Part shown: positions 8,084 through 15,630 of the stretch, piece by piece
How the letters are laid out: each line of letters begins with the position of its first letter
Position numbering within the stretch: the first letter of the stretch is position 1
Origin: DATKKM01 sp035542855
GTDB lineage: Bacteria; Chloroflexota; Dehalococcoidia; SM23-28-2; RBG-16-64-32
NCBI GenBank assembly: GCA_035542855.1
Contig: DATKKM010000087.1
Coordinates: forward strand, 1-22,792
Length of the DNA: 22,792 bases
Direction: 5' to 3'
Made by a program: the position numbers and the translations under genes
The notes under the pieces: model-generated
Told to the model about the DNA's origin: nothing
The model's input: the letters and a program-made list of their open reading frames with translations, nothing else
Database searches by the model: none

Positions 8084-8992
8084 CTAGAACGCCTCTGTGA
8101 TACGGATGGCCGCCGGCCCCAGGATGACCATCAGGAAGGCAGGGAAGATGAAGAGGACCAGCGGGAACAGCATCTTGATCGGTGCTTCGTGGGCGGCTTT
8201 CTCTGCGCGCTGGCGGCGCGCCGTGCGCATCTGGTCAGACTGAACGCGCAGCACCTGCGCAATACCAACGCCCAGCTGCTCAGCCTGGATGATTGCGTTG
8301 ATGAAGTTCGTCAGCTCTTCGACGCCGATGCGCTCACCCAGCTCCTGCATCGCCTCACGGCGAAGCTTGCCCATCGATACGTCGCGGAGCATCTTGGTCA
8401 GCTCTTCGGCGAACGGCCCCTCGGAGTTGTCGGCCACGCGCTGGAGAGCCGCATCCAGTCCGAGGCCGGCCTCGACGCAAGTCGTGATCAGGTCCAGTGC
8501 ATCCGGGAGCGCCTTGAGGACGAGCTTCTGCTTGGCCTTCACCCTGCTCTTGAGCCAGGTGCGGGGGTAGACGTACCCGATGGCCAGCAAGAAGGCGACG
8601 ATGAGGATCTTGCCGGGGAAGAGGGCCATGTCCAGCGTGAACACGAACACGGAGATGAAGACCACCGTGCCCATGGCCACGGCCCAGAAAGTGAGAAACG
8701 TGTTCAGGCGCATCGGGTTGCCAGCCATGGTCAGCTGCTGCTGGACATCCGCGATCGACTTCTGAGGCAGAATCCTGGCAAAGGCGTTGGCGATGCGCTC
8801 CACGCTTGGCTTCAGGATGCGGTCGGCGAAGGCGATGTCCAGGTCAACCGAAAGGTCGTCCTTCAGCAGGTTGCGGTTGCGGAACGTCTGGATGCGCGTC
8901 TCCATGACGGAGGCCCGCTGCTTGGAGAGGACAGCCACAGAAACTGAGGCCAGAGAGCCGAAAAGGGCGAGAACGATGAGAAGTATCAGCAT
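8084..8992 (-). CDS. tadC: Tad pilus inner-membrane platform protein TadC
   Basis: 302 residues with a type II secretion F (GspF/TadC) domain. There is an N-terminal hydrophobic segment (1-22), two adjacent membrane segments at about 100-145, a cytoplasmic helical domain (LPDALDLITTCVEAGLGLDAAL, about 162 onward) and a C-terminal membrane segment (PLVLFIFPAFLMVIL). With TadB it forms the membrane platform on which CpaF acts to polymerise Flp pilin. The ATG at 8992 is preceded by AGGGGACAGC and lies 8 nt after tadB. Order tadB-tadC is standard. Confidence 0.93.
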   Translation of the reverse strand: MLILLIVLALFGSLASVSVAVLSKQRASVMETRIQTFRNRNLLKDDLSVDLDIAFADRILKPSVERIANAFARILPQKSIADVQQQLTMAGNPMRLNTFLTFWAVAMGTVVFISVFVFTLDMALFPGKILIVAFLLAIGYVYPRTWLKSRVKAKQKLVLKALPDALDLITTCVEAGLGLDAALQRVADNSEGPFAEELTKMLRDVSMGKLRREAMQELGERIGVEELTNFINAIIQAEQLGVGIAQVLRVQSDQMRTARRQRAEKAAHEAPIKMLFPLVLFIFPAFLMVILGPAAIRITEAF

Positions 8993-9000
8993 GCTGTCCC

Positions 9001-9984
9001 CTAGATCTCGATCGCCATGATGCGATTGATCGTGATGTAGCCCATGATCTCCATCACGACCGCCGCGAGCATCATGATGCGGCCGGCCGTGGTGGTGAAC
9101 AGCAGGCTCATGTAGTCCGGGTTCATCATCATGAAGATTACGAACAGGAAGACCGGCAGGCCGCCGATGACGACGCCTGTAAGCTTCTGTTGCGCCGTCA
9201 AGGTGCTGATCTCACCGCGGATGCGCTCGCGTTCGCGCATCGTGTAAGCCACCTTGTCCAGGATCTCGGCGAGGTTACCGCCGACAGAGCGCTGGATGTA
9301 AATCGCGGTGAGGACCATGTCCAGGTCGCGGCTGTCGATGCGATTGCCCAGGGCCACCAGCGCCTGCTCGGCGCTCATACCCAGGGTGGACTCGCGGAGC
9401 ATGCGGCGGACCTCAAAGCCCAGCGGATCAGGGAGCTGGCGGCCGGCGAACTCGAAGCTCTGCATCAGGCCGTAGCCGGACTTGAGGGAGTTGGAGACCA
9501 TGCCCAGCATGTCCACAAGCTGTGCGTTGAGGTGGTCCGCCCGCTTCTTGCGGCGGCCGGACACCCACTGGCGCGGCAGCATGTAGCCCACGCCGCCGAG
9601 CGCGACAGCGATCAGGATGTTGAACCACTGGAAGCCGAACACGAACGGCGCTATGAAGAGGAAGAAGGCGCAGAGCCAGCGGATCATGTAGTATTCGCCG
9701 ACGCGCAGGGGAACGCCCGCCTGCTCCAGGAAGAGCGCGGTGTTCTCTGACCCTTTCATACTGGCGAAGAAGCCGCTGAGCAGGGGGATACCGCTGTAGG
9801 AGCGGGCCTGCTTGAACGCCGTTTCGTCCGCGTCCTTGGCCGTGGTGACGCCGGTAGGGTCCTGCTTGAAGGCTTCCAGGCGCGAGGCGAGGACGTCTTT
9901 GGGCTGACGCGGCCCGCGCCGGGCGAGCGCCATCACGAGGGACACGACGGCAATGAGTACGAGAACGGAAATCGCGATGACCAT
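9001..9984 (-). CDS. tadB: Tad pilus inner-membrane platform protein TadB
   Basis: 327 residues, GspF-type fold. Membrane segments are at about 1-20, 100-137 (two) and the last 60 residues (two). The central cytoplasmic domain contains LVDMLGMVSNSLKSGYGLMQSFE and SVGGNLAEILDKVAYTMRER, both typical of TadB. The start lies 2 nt after the cpaF stop with no strong ribosome site, which suggests translational coupling. It works with TadC as the assembly platform for Flp pili. Confidence 0.93.
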   Translation of the reverse strand: MVIAISVLVLIAVVSLVMALARRGPRQPKDVLASRLEAFKQDPTGVTTAKDADETAFKQARSYSGIPLLSGFFASMKGSENTALFLEQAGVPLRVGEYYMIRWLCAFFLFIAPFVFGFQWFNILIAVALGGVGYMLPRQWVSGRRKKRADHLNAQLVDMLGMVSNSLKSGYGLMQSFEFAGRQLPDPLGFEVRRMLRESTLGMSAEQALVALGNRIDSRDLDMVLTAIYIQRSVGGNLAEILDKVAYTMRERERIRGEISTLTAQQKLTGVVIGGLPVFLFVIFMMMNPDYMSLLFTTTAGRIMMLAAVVMEIMGYITINRIMAIEI

Positions 9985-9986
9985 GG

Positions 9987-11360
9987 TTATCTCTGAGTCA
10001 CAAAGATGCCTTCAGGCAGCGAGATTCCGGCGTGCTGGAAGCGCTCCGCGAAGGACGGCCGGATGCCCGTTGGCATCATGCGTCCGTGGATCCTGCCTTC
10101 GTCATCCACTGATTGCTGTTCGAACTTGAAGAGGTCCTGCAGGGTGACTACCTGGCCTTCCATACCCGTCACTTCTGTGATGTGGGTGACGCGGCGCACG
10201 CCGTCAGAGTGGCGCTGCAGCTGGACGATCAGGTTGATGGCGGAGGCCATCTGTTCGCGGATCGCCCGGTCTGGCAGTTCCAGGTTGGCCATCAGGACCA
10301 TGTTTTCGATACGGGCGAGGGCGTCTCGCGGCGAGTTGGCGTGAATTGTCGAAAGGGAGCCTTCGTGGCCCGTGTTCATGGCGTTGAGCATGTCGAACGC
10401 CTCCGGGCCGCGGACCTCGCCGATGATGATGCGGTCGGGGCGCATGCGCAGTGTGTTGCGCAGGAGGTCTCGCTGGGAGATCTCGCCCTTGCCGTCAATG
10501 TTGGCCGGGCGCGCCTCCAGGGAGACTACGTGCGGCTGCTGCATCTTGATTTCGATGGGGTCCTCGATTGTGACGATGCGCTCAGACTCGGGGATGAAGA
10601 AGGAAAGCGCATTGAGGAAGGTCGTCTTACCGGTGCCGGTACCACCGGAGATCAGGATGTTCAGCTTCAGCCTGACGCAGGCCCTGAGGAACTCGGCCAT
10701 GTCCTGCGTGACGCTGCCGGTCCCAACCAGGTCAGCCATCGTCATCTTGTCGGCGCGGAACTTTCGGATGGTGATCGTCGGGGCCTTCGGCGCGATCGGC
10801 GGGATGACCACGTTGACACGGGAGCCGTCAGGGAGACGGGCGTCCACCATCGGCGAAGATTCATCGACGCGGCGGCCGATCGGCGCGATGATGCGCTCGA
10901 TCACGCGCGCGATGTGAGTGGCGTCGCGGAAGCGGACGTCGCTCAGGTAGAGGATGCCTTCGCGCTCGAAGAACACCTCATCGACGTTGTTGACCATGAC
11001 TTCTGAGATTGATGGGTCGCGCAGGAGCGCGTCGATCGGCCCCAGTCCGACGACTTCGTCGACCACGCGGGCGACGATCTGGTCGCGGGTGATGCCGCCC
11101 ACGCTGGGGAGCTCACGCTTGAGCAGGGTCTCTGCGGACTGTTCCACCACCCGGCGCCGCTCATCCGATGGCATCGCGGCGATCTGGTCCGCGTCCAGCT
11201 CTTCAATGAGCATCTGGTGCATGCGGTAGATCAGCTGCTCCATGTCCTCGTTGTAGCGGCCTGGCGTTGTGCGCGGGGTCATGCCCGGGCGGGTCATGGT
11301 GTTGCCACCGGCCGCGCCGGGGACGTTGGGTCCTGGTCGTCCTGGTTGCCAGCTAGTCAT
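9987..11360 (-). CDS. cpaF: Tad pilus assembly ATPase CpaF/TadA
   Basis: 457 residues, a type II/IV secretion ATPase that powers Flp pilus assembly from the cytoplasm. After a Pro/Gly-rich tail of about 35 residues comes the N-terminal domain (VVGLGPIDALLRDPSISEVMVN). The catalytic domain has Walker A GGTGTGKTT at 239-247, an IEDPIE Asp box, and Walker B IIIGEVRGPE at 311-320, followed by the His box GSLSTIHANS. All catalytic motifs are intact. The ATG at 11360 has GTGGAG as ribosome site, overlapping the cpaE 3' end. Confidence 0.96.
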   Translation of the reverse strand: MTSWQPGRPGPNVPGAAGGNTMTRPGMTPRTTPGRYNEDMEQLIYRMHQMLIEELDADQIAAMPSDERRRVVEQSAETLLKRELPSVGGITRDQIVARVVDEVVGLGPIDALLRDPSISEVMVNNVDEVFFEREGILYLSDVRFRDATHIARVIERIIAPIGRRVDESSPMVDARLPDGSRVNVVIPPIAPKAPTITIRKFRADKMTMADLVGTGSVTQDMAEFLRACVRLKLNILISGGTGTGKTTFLNALSFFIPESERIVTIEDPIEIKMQQPHVVSLEARPANIDGKGEISQRDLLRNTLRMRPDRIIIGEVRGPEAFDMLNAMNTGHEGSLSTIHANSPRDALARIENMVLMANLELPDRAIREQMASAINLIVQLQRHSDGVRRVTHITEVTGMEGQVVTLQDLFKFEQQSVDDEGRIHGRMMPTGIRPSFAERFQHAGISLPEGIFVTQR

Positions 11361-11364
11361 TTAG

Positions 11365-12612
11365 TTACTCCACACGTGCTTCTGCTTGCTCGTTGACGTT
11401 GCCCAGAATGCGTCCGAATAGGCCGGAGCCCTTCTGTGGCTCTTTGGACTTCGGGTTCTTGGACTGGCGCACGCCGCTGAGGGCGTAGGCCATCTCTACA
11501 ATGCTCTCTGAGGCGCGGGACTGCGGCTTCGCCACCACCACCGGCATGCCCAGCTGGGTGGCCGTGCTGATGTTGCGGTCGTACGGGATGGACCAGAATA
11601 CGTCGCGGCCCAGCATGCGCTTCACTTCCTGCGGCTGGACGTTGCTGGCTTCGTTCGTAGAGTTGATGACCAGCTTGATCTTCTCCTGCGGGAAGTTCCA
11701 GGAGCGGAGCATATCGATCGCCAGCAGGGTGTCCTTGAGGCTGGCCATGTCCACCGTGGCCACCAGGACCACCATCGAAGCCAGCTCAAGAGAGCGGGCG
11801 ACGATGTCGTTGAACGTGCCCGGCGTGTCCAGCACCACATAGTCGTATATCTGCGTGAGGATCGAAACGATGCGCTCGATGTGGCCGGCGTGGACGTTGC
11901 GCCAGTCCGTGGGCCGGATGGGCGCGGGCAGGATGTAGACGCCGCTGTTGTGCTGGTACAGGCACTCCTGCACCATCTCCCGGCTGATCTCTTCCTCCGG
12001 GATGGCCAGGTCCGCGATGCTGCGCTCCACCGGGATGTCCATCAGGATTCCCACGTCCCCGAAGCGCGTGTCCAGGTCCACGAGGACGACCGACTGGTTG
12101 GTCTTCTGGACGACGGCCGTGGCCAGGTTGGTGGCGATCGTCGTCTTGCCGATGCCGCCCTTGGCGCCGAAGACCGTGATGACGGACCCTGCCGCCACCG
12201 GCTCTTCCGCCTCGCCGCTGGCGCGCGCCTTGCGGCGCTCCTCCTGGGCGAGGACGGTGTAGATCGAGGTTATGAGCTCCTCTTCTTTGACAGGAGCGAT
12301 GATGTAGTCGTTGACGCCGGCCAGCATCGCCTTCCGCATCGCACTGGGCTCGCGGAGGGTTGAGTAGCCGATGATCGCCGAGTGCGGAAGCAGGTCTGCC
12401 AGCGCTTCCACCGTCTGCAGCGCCCGGATCGTGGGCTCTTCGATGGCGATGACCACCACGTCGGGTTCGGATGTCTTTGCGAGGGAGACCGCTTCGATCC
12501 CGTACCCGGCTTCGCCGACGACCGAGAAACCGGAGGCAGCCAGCAGCTTCTGAACGTCAGACCTGCTGTTGAGGTCCTGGTCGATTACAGCTACTCGTGG
12601 ATTGCGTGTCAT
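11365..12612 (-). CDS. cpaE: Tad pilus localisation protein CpaE/TadZ (pseudo-receiver + ParA/MinD-like ATPase)
   Basis: 415 residues. Residues 5-118 form a response-regulator receiver fold. The phospho-acceptor Asp is Ala56 (VVVIAIEEP), so it is an atypical receiver, as known for TadZ. A ParA/MinD-like ATPase follows, with deviant Walker A KGGIGKTT at 151-158, VLVDLDTRFGDVGI and VVLDTPGTF. Family members place the pilus machinery at a cell site. The ATG at 12612 is preceded by GAGGGCTAGC, and it lies 12 nt after cpaB. The C-terminal tail is polar and basic, probably disordered. Confidence 0.94.
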   Translation of the reverse strand: MTRNPRVAVIDQDLNSRSDVQKLLAASGFSVVGEAGYGIEAVSLAKTSEPDVVVIAIEEPTIRALQTVEALADLLPHSAIIGYSTLREPSAMRKAMLAGVNDYIIAPVKEEELITSIYTVLAQEERRKARASGEAEEPVAAGSVITVFGAKGGIGKTTIATNLATAVVQKTNQSVVLVDLDTRFGDVGILMDIPVERSIADLAIPEEEISREMVQECLYQHNSGVYILPAPIRPTDWRNVHAGHIERIVSILTQIYDYVVLDTPGTFNDIVARSLELASMVVLVATVDMASLKDTLLAIDMLRSWNFPQEKIKLVINSTNEASNVQPQEVKRMLGRDVFWSIPYDRNISTATQLGMPVVVAKPQSRASESIVEMAYALSGVRQSKNPKSKEPQKGSGLFGRILGNVNEQAEARVE

Positions 12613-12624
12613 GCTAGCCCTCTA

Positions 12625-13431
12625 TCAGGAAGAAGCGGCGGACGGGATGCCGCAGCTGGCCAGTCCCGTGTTGACGCCGTGCTCGCCGAACGGCCGCAAC
12701 GTCATCCAGAGGTTGGTGCCCACGCTGCCGTTCGACGGGCTCTGCTGGGCCGCCGCCAGGATGGAGGCGTCTCCGGGGTTGACGGCTACCGTGACGGTCA
12801 CGGCGCCGGAAGTGGTGGCCTGGTTGGATAGGACGCTGGCGCTGGAGCCGGCGTCAGGCGCGGCCAGGGTGGTGCCAACGGCAATGACCTGCACGTCCTG
12901 CAGGACGTAGCAAGCGGAGGACTGGCCGTCGCCATTCTGCTGGTTGAGCATCAGGTCCACATAGTCGCCGGCCCGTACCAGGCCGCCGGCGCTGGCCACG
13001 TCAGAAACCACGACTGCCACCGCGCGCATCCCGGCCGGGATGACCAGCGAAAGGGGTGTCTTGCTCCCGAACTGGCTGACGGCGGTGCCGGTACTGGTGA
13101 CCTTGGCCGGGGTGATCTGCTCGCCGGCCTGCACGGCTACCTGCGTCACCTGGCCCACCGCGGCGGTTGAGTCTGCGTAGGCGCCTATCAGAGCCAGGTC
13201 AGAGGGGACGGCCTTGACCACCACCATCTCGGCGGTAACCGTCGTGGCGGCGGGTATATCCTGCGCGGCCACGACAACGGGGACTGTGGTCGTCGATCCG
13301 GTGGATCCGTTGTCGCCGTTGAGGGAGCTGAGGTAGACGCCGACAAGCACAGCGGCGATCAGCCCGAGGACTAGAGCGAAAACCAGCAGCAGCTTGTTGG
13401 AGCCGCCGCCGATAGCCAGGTTCTTGATCAT
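12625..13431 (-). CDS. cpaB: Tad pilus assembly protein CpaB/RcpC
   Basis: 268 residues. There is an N-terminal membrane anchor at about 13-34 (LLLVFALVLGLIAAVLVGVYL), a Ser/Thr/Gly linker, and a SAF domain (VVAAQDIPAATTVTAEMV, then AVQAGEQITPAKV). A CpaB/RcpC domain follows (LVIPAGMRAVAVVVSDVASAGGLVRAGDYVDLM). In diderm bacteria this protein pairs with the outer-membrane secretin CpaC, but no secretin gene is present here. The ATG at 13431 has a strong AAGGGGGAG site. It has its own predicted ECF promoter at 13475-13500, so cpaB-cpaE-cpaF-tadB-tadC can be transcribed apart from flp-tadE. Confidence 0.92.
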   Translation of the reverse strand: MIKNLAIGGGSNKLLLVFALVLGLIAAVLVGVYLSSLNGDNGSTGSTTTVPVVVAAQDIPAATTVTAEMVVVKAVPSDLALIGAYADSTAAVGQVTQVAVQAGEQITPAKVTSTGTAVSQFGSKTPLSLVIPAGMRAVAVVVSDVASAGGLVRAGDYVDLMLNQQNGDGQSSACYVLQDVQVIAVGTTLAAPDAGSSASVLSNQATTSGAVTVTVAVNPGDASILAAAQQSPSNGSVGTNLWMTLRPFGEHGVNTGLASCGIPSAASS

Positions 13432-13474
13432 GGTCTCCCCCTTAGGGTGTCAACTAAAGGATTACGAAATTAAT

Positions 13475-13500
13475 GACGTCACCTTGGCGCTATCGTTACA
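13475..13500 (-). promoter_or_regulatory. Predicted ECF promoter of cpaB (TGTAAC-N16-CGTC)
   Basis: On the minus strand TGTAAC (13500-13495), 16-nt spacer, CGTC (13478-13475), an exact match to the pair upstream of the ECF sigma gene. The -10 is 44 nt before the cpaB start, giving a leader of about 35-40 nt. The match suggests that the tad assembly operon is a target of the sigma factor at 4156-4797. Confidence 0.75.
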
Positions 13501-13511
13501 GCAATTTGCTG
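13499..13511. promoter_or_regulatory. CAGCAA-N1-TTGCTG palindrome at the cpaB promoter
   Basis: A perfect 6-1-6 inverted repeat that overlaps the first two bases of the -35 element of the cpaB promoter. Its size and position suit a regulator binding site, for example one of the two XRE proteins encoded at the end of the same operon. No second copy was noticed, so the regulator is unassigned. The rest of the 13432-13641 gap is GC-rich with short dyads and no gene. Confidence 0.4.
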
Positions 13512-13641
13512 TGGCCCTGGCACATCGAGCCGGATTGCGCCGGGAGCGCCGCTGCGGGTCCCCTGAACAAGCGGAACGGGCCCGCCCGGAGGACATCCCG
13601 GGACCGGACCCTCTGCTTCAGCCGAGTGAACCGCGGCCCGT

Positions 13642-14088
13642 CTACTCGATGCGCATCTCCGAGGTGGCGTTGAAGTTGATCGTGGGGCCGATGGTGCCGC
13701 CGGACAACAGGCCCATGATGCTGGAGAGCGGGGTGATCAGGTGGTAGTTGTAGTCCACGTCCACCGTCACCGTTTCCCCGGGGTCACCGGTTGTCGAGCA
13801 GCCGGCCACGCAGTTCGAAACGTTGACCGTGAGGTTGCCATCATCAAGGTTGCCGGCGGTGTCGCGAACGCGGGCGACGATAGTGTCGTGGTCGGCGCCG
13901 ACGGTTCCGATGCGGGCGCCTTCGCGGGCGGCGTTGGTCACCGTGATCCAGGAGTAGAGTCCCATTCCGAAGTCAACGATCGCGAAGACCAGGAGCAGGA
14001 ACAACGGGATGATCATGGTGAATTCGACGAGGCTTTGGCCTCGTTCCCCGCGCGGGTCTTTGTCTTTGCGAATGATTCTTGTAGTCAC
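13642..14088 (-). CDS. tadE: TadE-like minor pilin
   Basis: 148 residues from the GTG at 14088, chosen because AAGGA lies 10 nt before it and the protein then begins directly with the TadE leader. The longer frame starts with TTG at 14148 and has no ribosome site. A basic leader RGERG is followed by QSLVEF and a hydrophobic stretch (TMIIPLFLLLVFAIVDFGMG, about 22-42), then TNAAREGARIG, the TadE signature. G17 followed by QSLVEF fits the prepilin cleavage pattern (Glu at +5, Phe at +6). The remaining part is extracellular, with two cysteines (NCVAGC) that could form a disulfide. It follows flp with a stable hairpin between. No TadF or TadG gene is visible. Confidence 0.9.
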   Translation of the reverse strand: MTTRIIRKDKDPRGERGQSLVEFTMIIPLFLLLVFAIVDFGMGLYSWITVTNAAREGARIGTVGADHDTIVARVRDTAGNLDDGNLTVNVSNCVAGCSTTGDPGETVTVDVDYNYHLITPLSSIMGLLSGGTIGPTINFNATSEMRIE

Positions 14089-14155
14089 TTGGTTTCCGTC
14101 CTTCAACCGGGGAGTCCCCGGCCCCTCCGCTTTGAGGCGTCCAATCAAGGCGAAT

Positions 14156-14181
14156 GGGCGGGCCGCCGAAGCAGCCCGCCC
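14156..14181 (-). other. UUCG-capped mRNA hairpin between flp and tadE
   Basis: On the transcribed strand an 11-bp stem (GGGCGGGCUGC pairing with GCGGCCCGCCC, one U-G wobble) is closed by a UUCG tetraloop on a C-G pair, an exceptionally stable fold. No U-run follows, so it is not a standard intrinsic terminator. It more likely stabilises the 3' end of a short flp mRNA or attenuates reading into tadE, helping pilin outnumber the minor pilin. Confidence 0.7.
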
Positions 14182-14202
14182 TGCTATCCACCCAACCGGG
14201 TC

Positions 14203-14391
14203 TTAGCTGCCGAGCTTGGCGTTGATCGCGTCGAGCTGGCCGGTGACGCCGAGACCGAGAGCCGTCAGAGCACCGATGGCCACGACCGCGATAAGGCCCA
14301 GGATGAGGCCGTACTCGGCCAGAGCCTGACCCTCTTCATCCCGAATCATGACGACCAGCCGGAGCACCGCCTCTTGAATCTTGGAGAACAT
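14203..14391 (-). CDS. flp: Flp/Fap-type major pilin
   Basis: 62-residue prepilin. The leader MFSKIQEAVLRLVVMIRDEEG is cut after G21 by prepilin peptidase, giving a 41-residue mature pilin starting QALAEYGLIL. Glu and Tyr at +5/+6 are the class hallmark, followed by the hydrophobic polymerisation helix. The ATG at 14391 has a near-perfect AAAGGAGG ribosome site, which fits very high expression. It is preceded by a structured leader of about 150 nt and a predicted ECF promoter, and followed by a UUCG hairpin before tadE. It is the only major pilin gene in the window. Confidence 0.96.
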   Translation of the reverse strand: MFSKIQEAVLRLVVMIRDEEGQALAEYGLILGLIAVVAIGALTALGLGVTGQLDAINAKLGS

Positions 14392-14541
14392 TGAGCCCTC
14401 CTCCTTTCCCTGAATGTGTTACTTGCTGTTGCTGTTGTTTCTTTGCTTATCGTCCGGACGAGTGGACCTCGTCCCGCCTCTTCGGTTGTCTAACGTGGAT
14501 GAGCACCCACCTCCTTGAACTTCGTCCGGACCTTTTCCGAT
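14392..14541 (-). promoter_or_regulatory. Structured 5' leader of flp with alternative helices
   Basis: The predicted transcript carries GUCCGGACGA (14531-14522), which can pair over 10 bp with UCGUCCGGAC (14461-14452). The enclosed region holds a GUGGGU/AUCCAC hairpin (14510-14495). The same 3' arm can instead form a local 7-bp hairpin GGACGAG/CUCGUCC (14474-14456). The two folds exclude each other. Beyond them lies an A/C-rich, apparently unpaired linker (CAACAGCAACAGCAAG) up to the ribosome site. I could not match it to a known riboswitch; it may be a regulatory or mRNA-stabilising leader. Confidence 0.5.
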
Positions 14542-14547
14542 AGCTAA

Positions 14548-14574
14548 GATGGGGGCCTCTGTAGACTCGTTACA
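14548..14574 (-). promoter_or_regulatory. Predicted ECF promoter of flp (TGTAAC-N17-CATC)
   Basis: Minus strand TGTAACG with TGTAAC at 14574-14569, then 17 nt and CATC (14551-14548). Compared with the three exact sites it has one more spacer base and an A for G in the -10. The CGTGTAACG block is identical to that before the sigma gene. It would start a transcript with a leader of about 150 nt. Confidence 0.6.
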
Positions 14575-14576
14575 CG

Positions 14577-14594
14577 GCTTGCGGACGCTTGCGG
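14577..14594 (-). promoter_or_regulatory. Direct repeat CCGCAAGC upstream of the flp promoter
   Basis: CCGCAAGC occurs twice on the minus strand (14584-14577 and 14594-14587), ten bases apart, so both face the same side of the helix. The pair ends just upstream of the flp -35 element. That is the position of an activator site. The binding protein is unknown; the weaker flp promoter may need such help. Confidence 0.4.
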
Positions 14595-14637
14595 GCATTT
14601 TCACTTGGGTGTCACTCCGCGTTCCCCGACCTGTCAC

Positions 14638-15630
14638 TCAGGGGGCGGTCTCAGATACGGAATCGCCCTGCAACGCCGCGTTAACCAATGGAGACGCGTT
14701 TGCCGCTTCGGCCCGCCCGTCCCACCAGGCCATGCCGTGGGTGGCGGCGGCCCAGGCCGCGGCAGCCAGCCCCAGGCCGGCCAGTGAATCGACGAAGTAG
14801 TGCTCACCCAGGTAGACCACGGCGAACGTCATGGAGAGCGCGTACCAGAGCGCCAGCCAGCGAACGCGCCGGTGCTGCCAGAGTGCCATGACCAGCAGCC
14901 AGGGGACAGCGCAGTGCAGGGAAGGCATCGCGGCCACGGCGTTGGTGCCGGCTGAGTTCGTCCCCTGCTGATAGGCGCCTGGGGCCAGGTGCTCCGTGAT
15001 GTCCGGCACCACCTGGTAGACCCTGGGAATGAGGCCCGCCTCGCTCGCCATCCAGGGCGGGGCCGTGGGGACAATGGCACAGAAGAGAAGGCCGGCGTAC
15101 ACCGTGAGCAGAAACGCCGGGACGTACACCCGGAAACGCCGGCGGTCCCACTTCCAGAGCACGAGAGCGACGGCGTGGGGAAGGATGAAGTAGCTCAGGT
15201 AAACCGCCATCGAGTAGCCCTCGAGAACGCCGAGCCGCGCGTGCGAATAGAAGAGGTTCTGCAACTCGATCGTCGGGATGTGTCCGAGGAAGAACAGCTT
15301 CTCGGCGTCGACGGCGTAGACGTAGCGCACCGGCGTGCCTATCTCATCGGCGTGCGCGCGGAGCTGCGCGAAGAGCACGAACATGACAATGTAGAAGCCC
15401 AGACTGCGGGCGCCGGCCCCCAGCGCGACGTAGAGGCAGGCCATGCTGGCGGCGGCTGCGCCCACCTGGAAGTAGATCGAGACATCGCCGCGAACGAGGA
15501 CGAGCAGGATGGCGGTGGCCATGATCGCGGTGCCGCGCACGATGGTGATCCCCGCGCTGCGGAAGACGACGATCCAGTCCTGCACGCTGGCCGGCGCGCT
15601 GCGTCTGTACTGCTGAGTGCCCGTCGTCAC
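14638..15630 (-). CDS. PAP2-superfamily membrane phosphatase/phosphotransferase (Aur1/Ipt1-like)
   Basis: 330 residues, multi-pass membrane protein with about six hydrophobic segments. The phosphatase signature is in its inositolphosphotransferase-like (PAP2_3) form: VPTAPPW near 188, MPSLHCA at 235-241 and GEHYFVDSLAG at 275-285, giving His239, His277 and Asp281 as likely catalytic residues. It starts with GTG overlapping the stop of the glycosyltransferase gene (GTGA). The pair shares one ECF-type promoter. Likely roles are polyprenyl-phosphate recycling or transfer of a phospho-head group to an envelope lipid; the substrate cannot be named. Confidence 0.85.
   Translation of the reverse strand: MTTGTQQYRRSAPASVQDWIVVFRSAGITIVRGTAIMATAILLVLVRGDVSIYFQVGAAAASMACLYVALGAGARSLGFYIVMFVLFAQLRAHADEIGTPVRYVYAVDAEKLFFLGHIPTIELQNLFYSHARLGVLEGYSMAVYLSYFILPHAVALVLWKWDRRRFRVYVPAFLLTVYAGLLFCAIVPTAPPWMASEAGLIPRVYQVVPDITEHLAPGAYQQGTNSAGTNAVAAMPSLHCAVPWLLVMALWQHRRVRWLALWYALSMTFAVVYLGEHYFVDSLAGLGLAAAAWAAATHGMAWWDGRAEAANASPLVNAALQGDSVSETAP

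Noticed and set aside
8189..8947. Long plus-strand open frames opposite tadC, tadB, cpaF and cpaE
   Set aside because: They mirror the third-position GC bias of the real minus-strand genes and show no recognisable domains.
11365..12612. CpaE as a phosphorylated response regulator
   Set aside because: The phospho-acceptor position is Ala56, as in known atypical TadZ receivers, so phosphorelay control is unlikely.
14450..14541. c-di-GMP (GEMM) riboswitch in the flp leader
   Set aside because: None of the conserved GEMM core sequences could be recognised; only a generic structured leader is supported.
14419..14637. 72-codon frame on the minus strand upstream of flp
   Set aside because: Composition is not protein-like and the region holds the flp promoter and structured leader.
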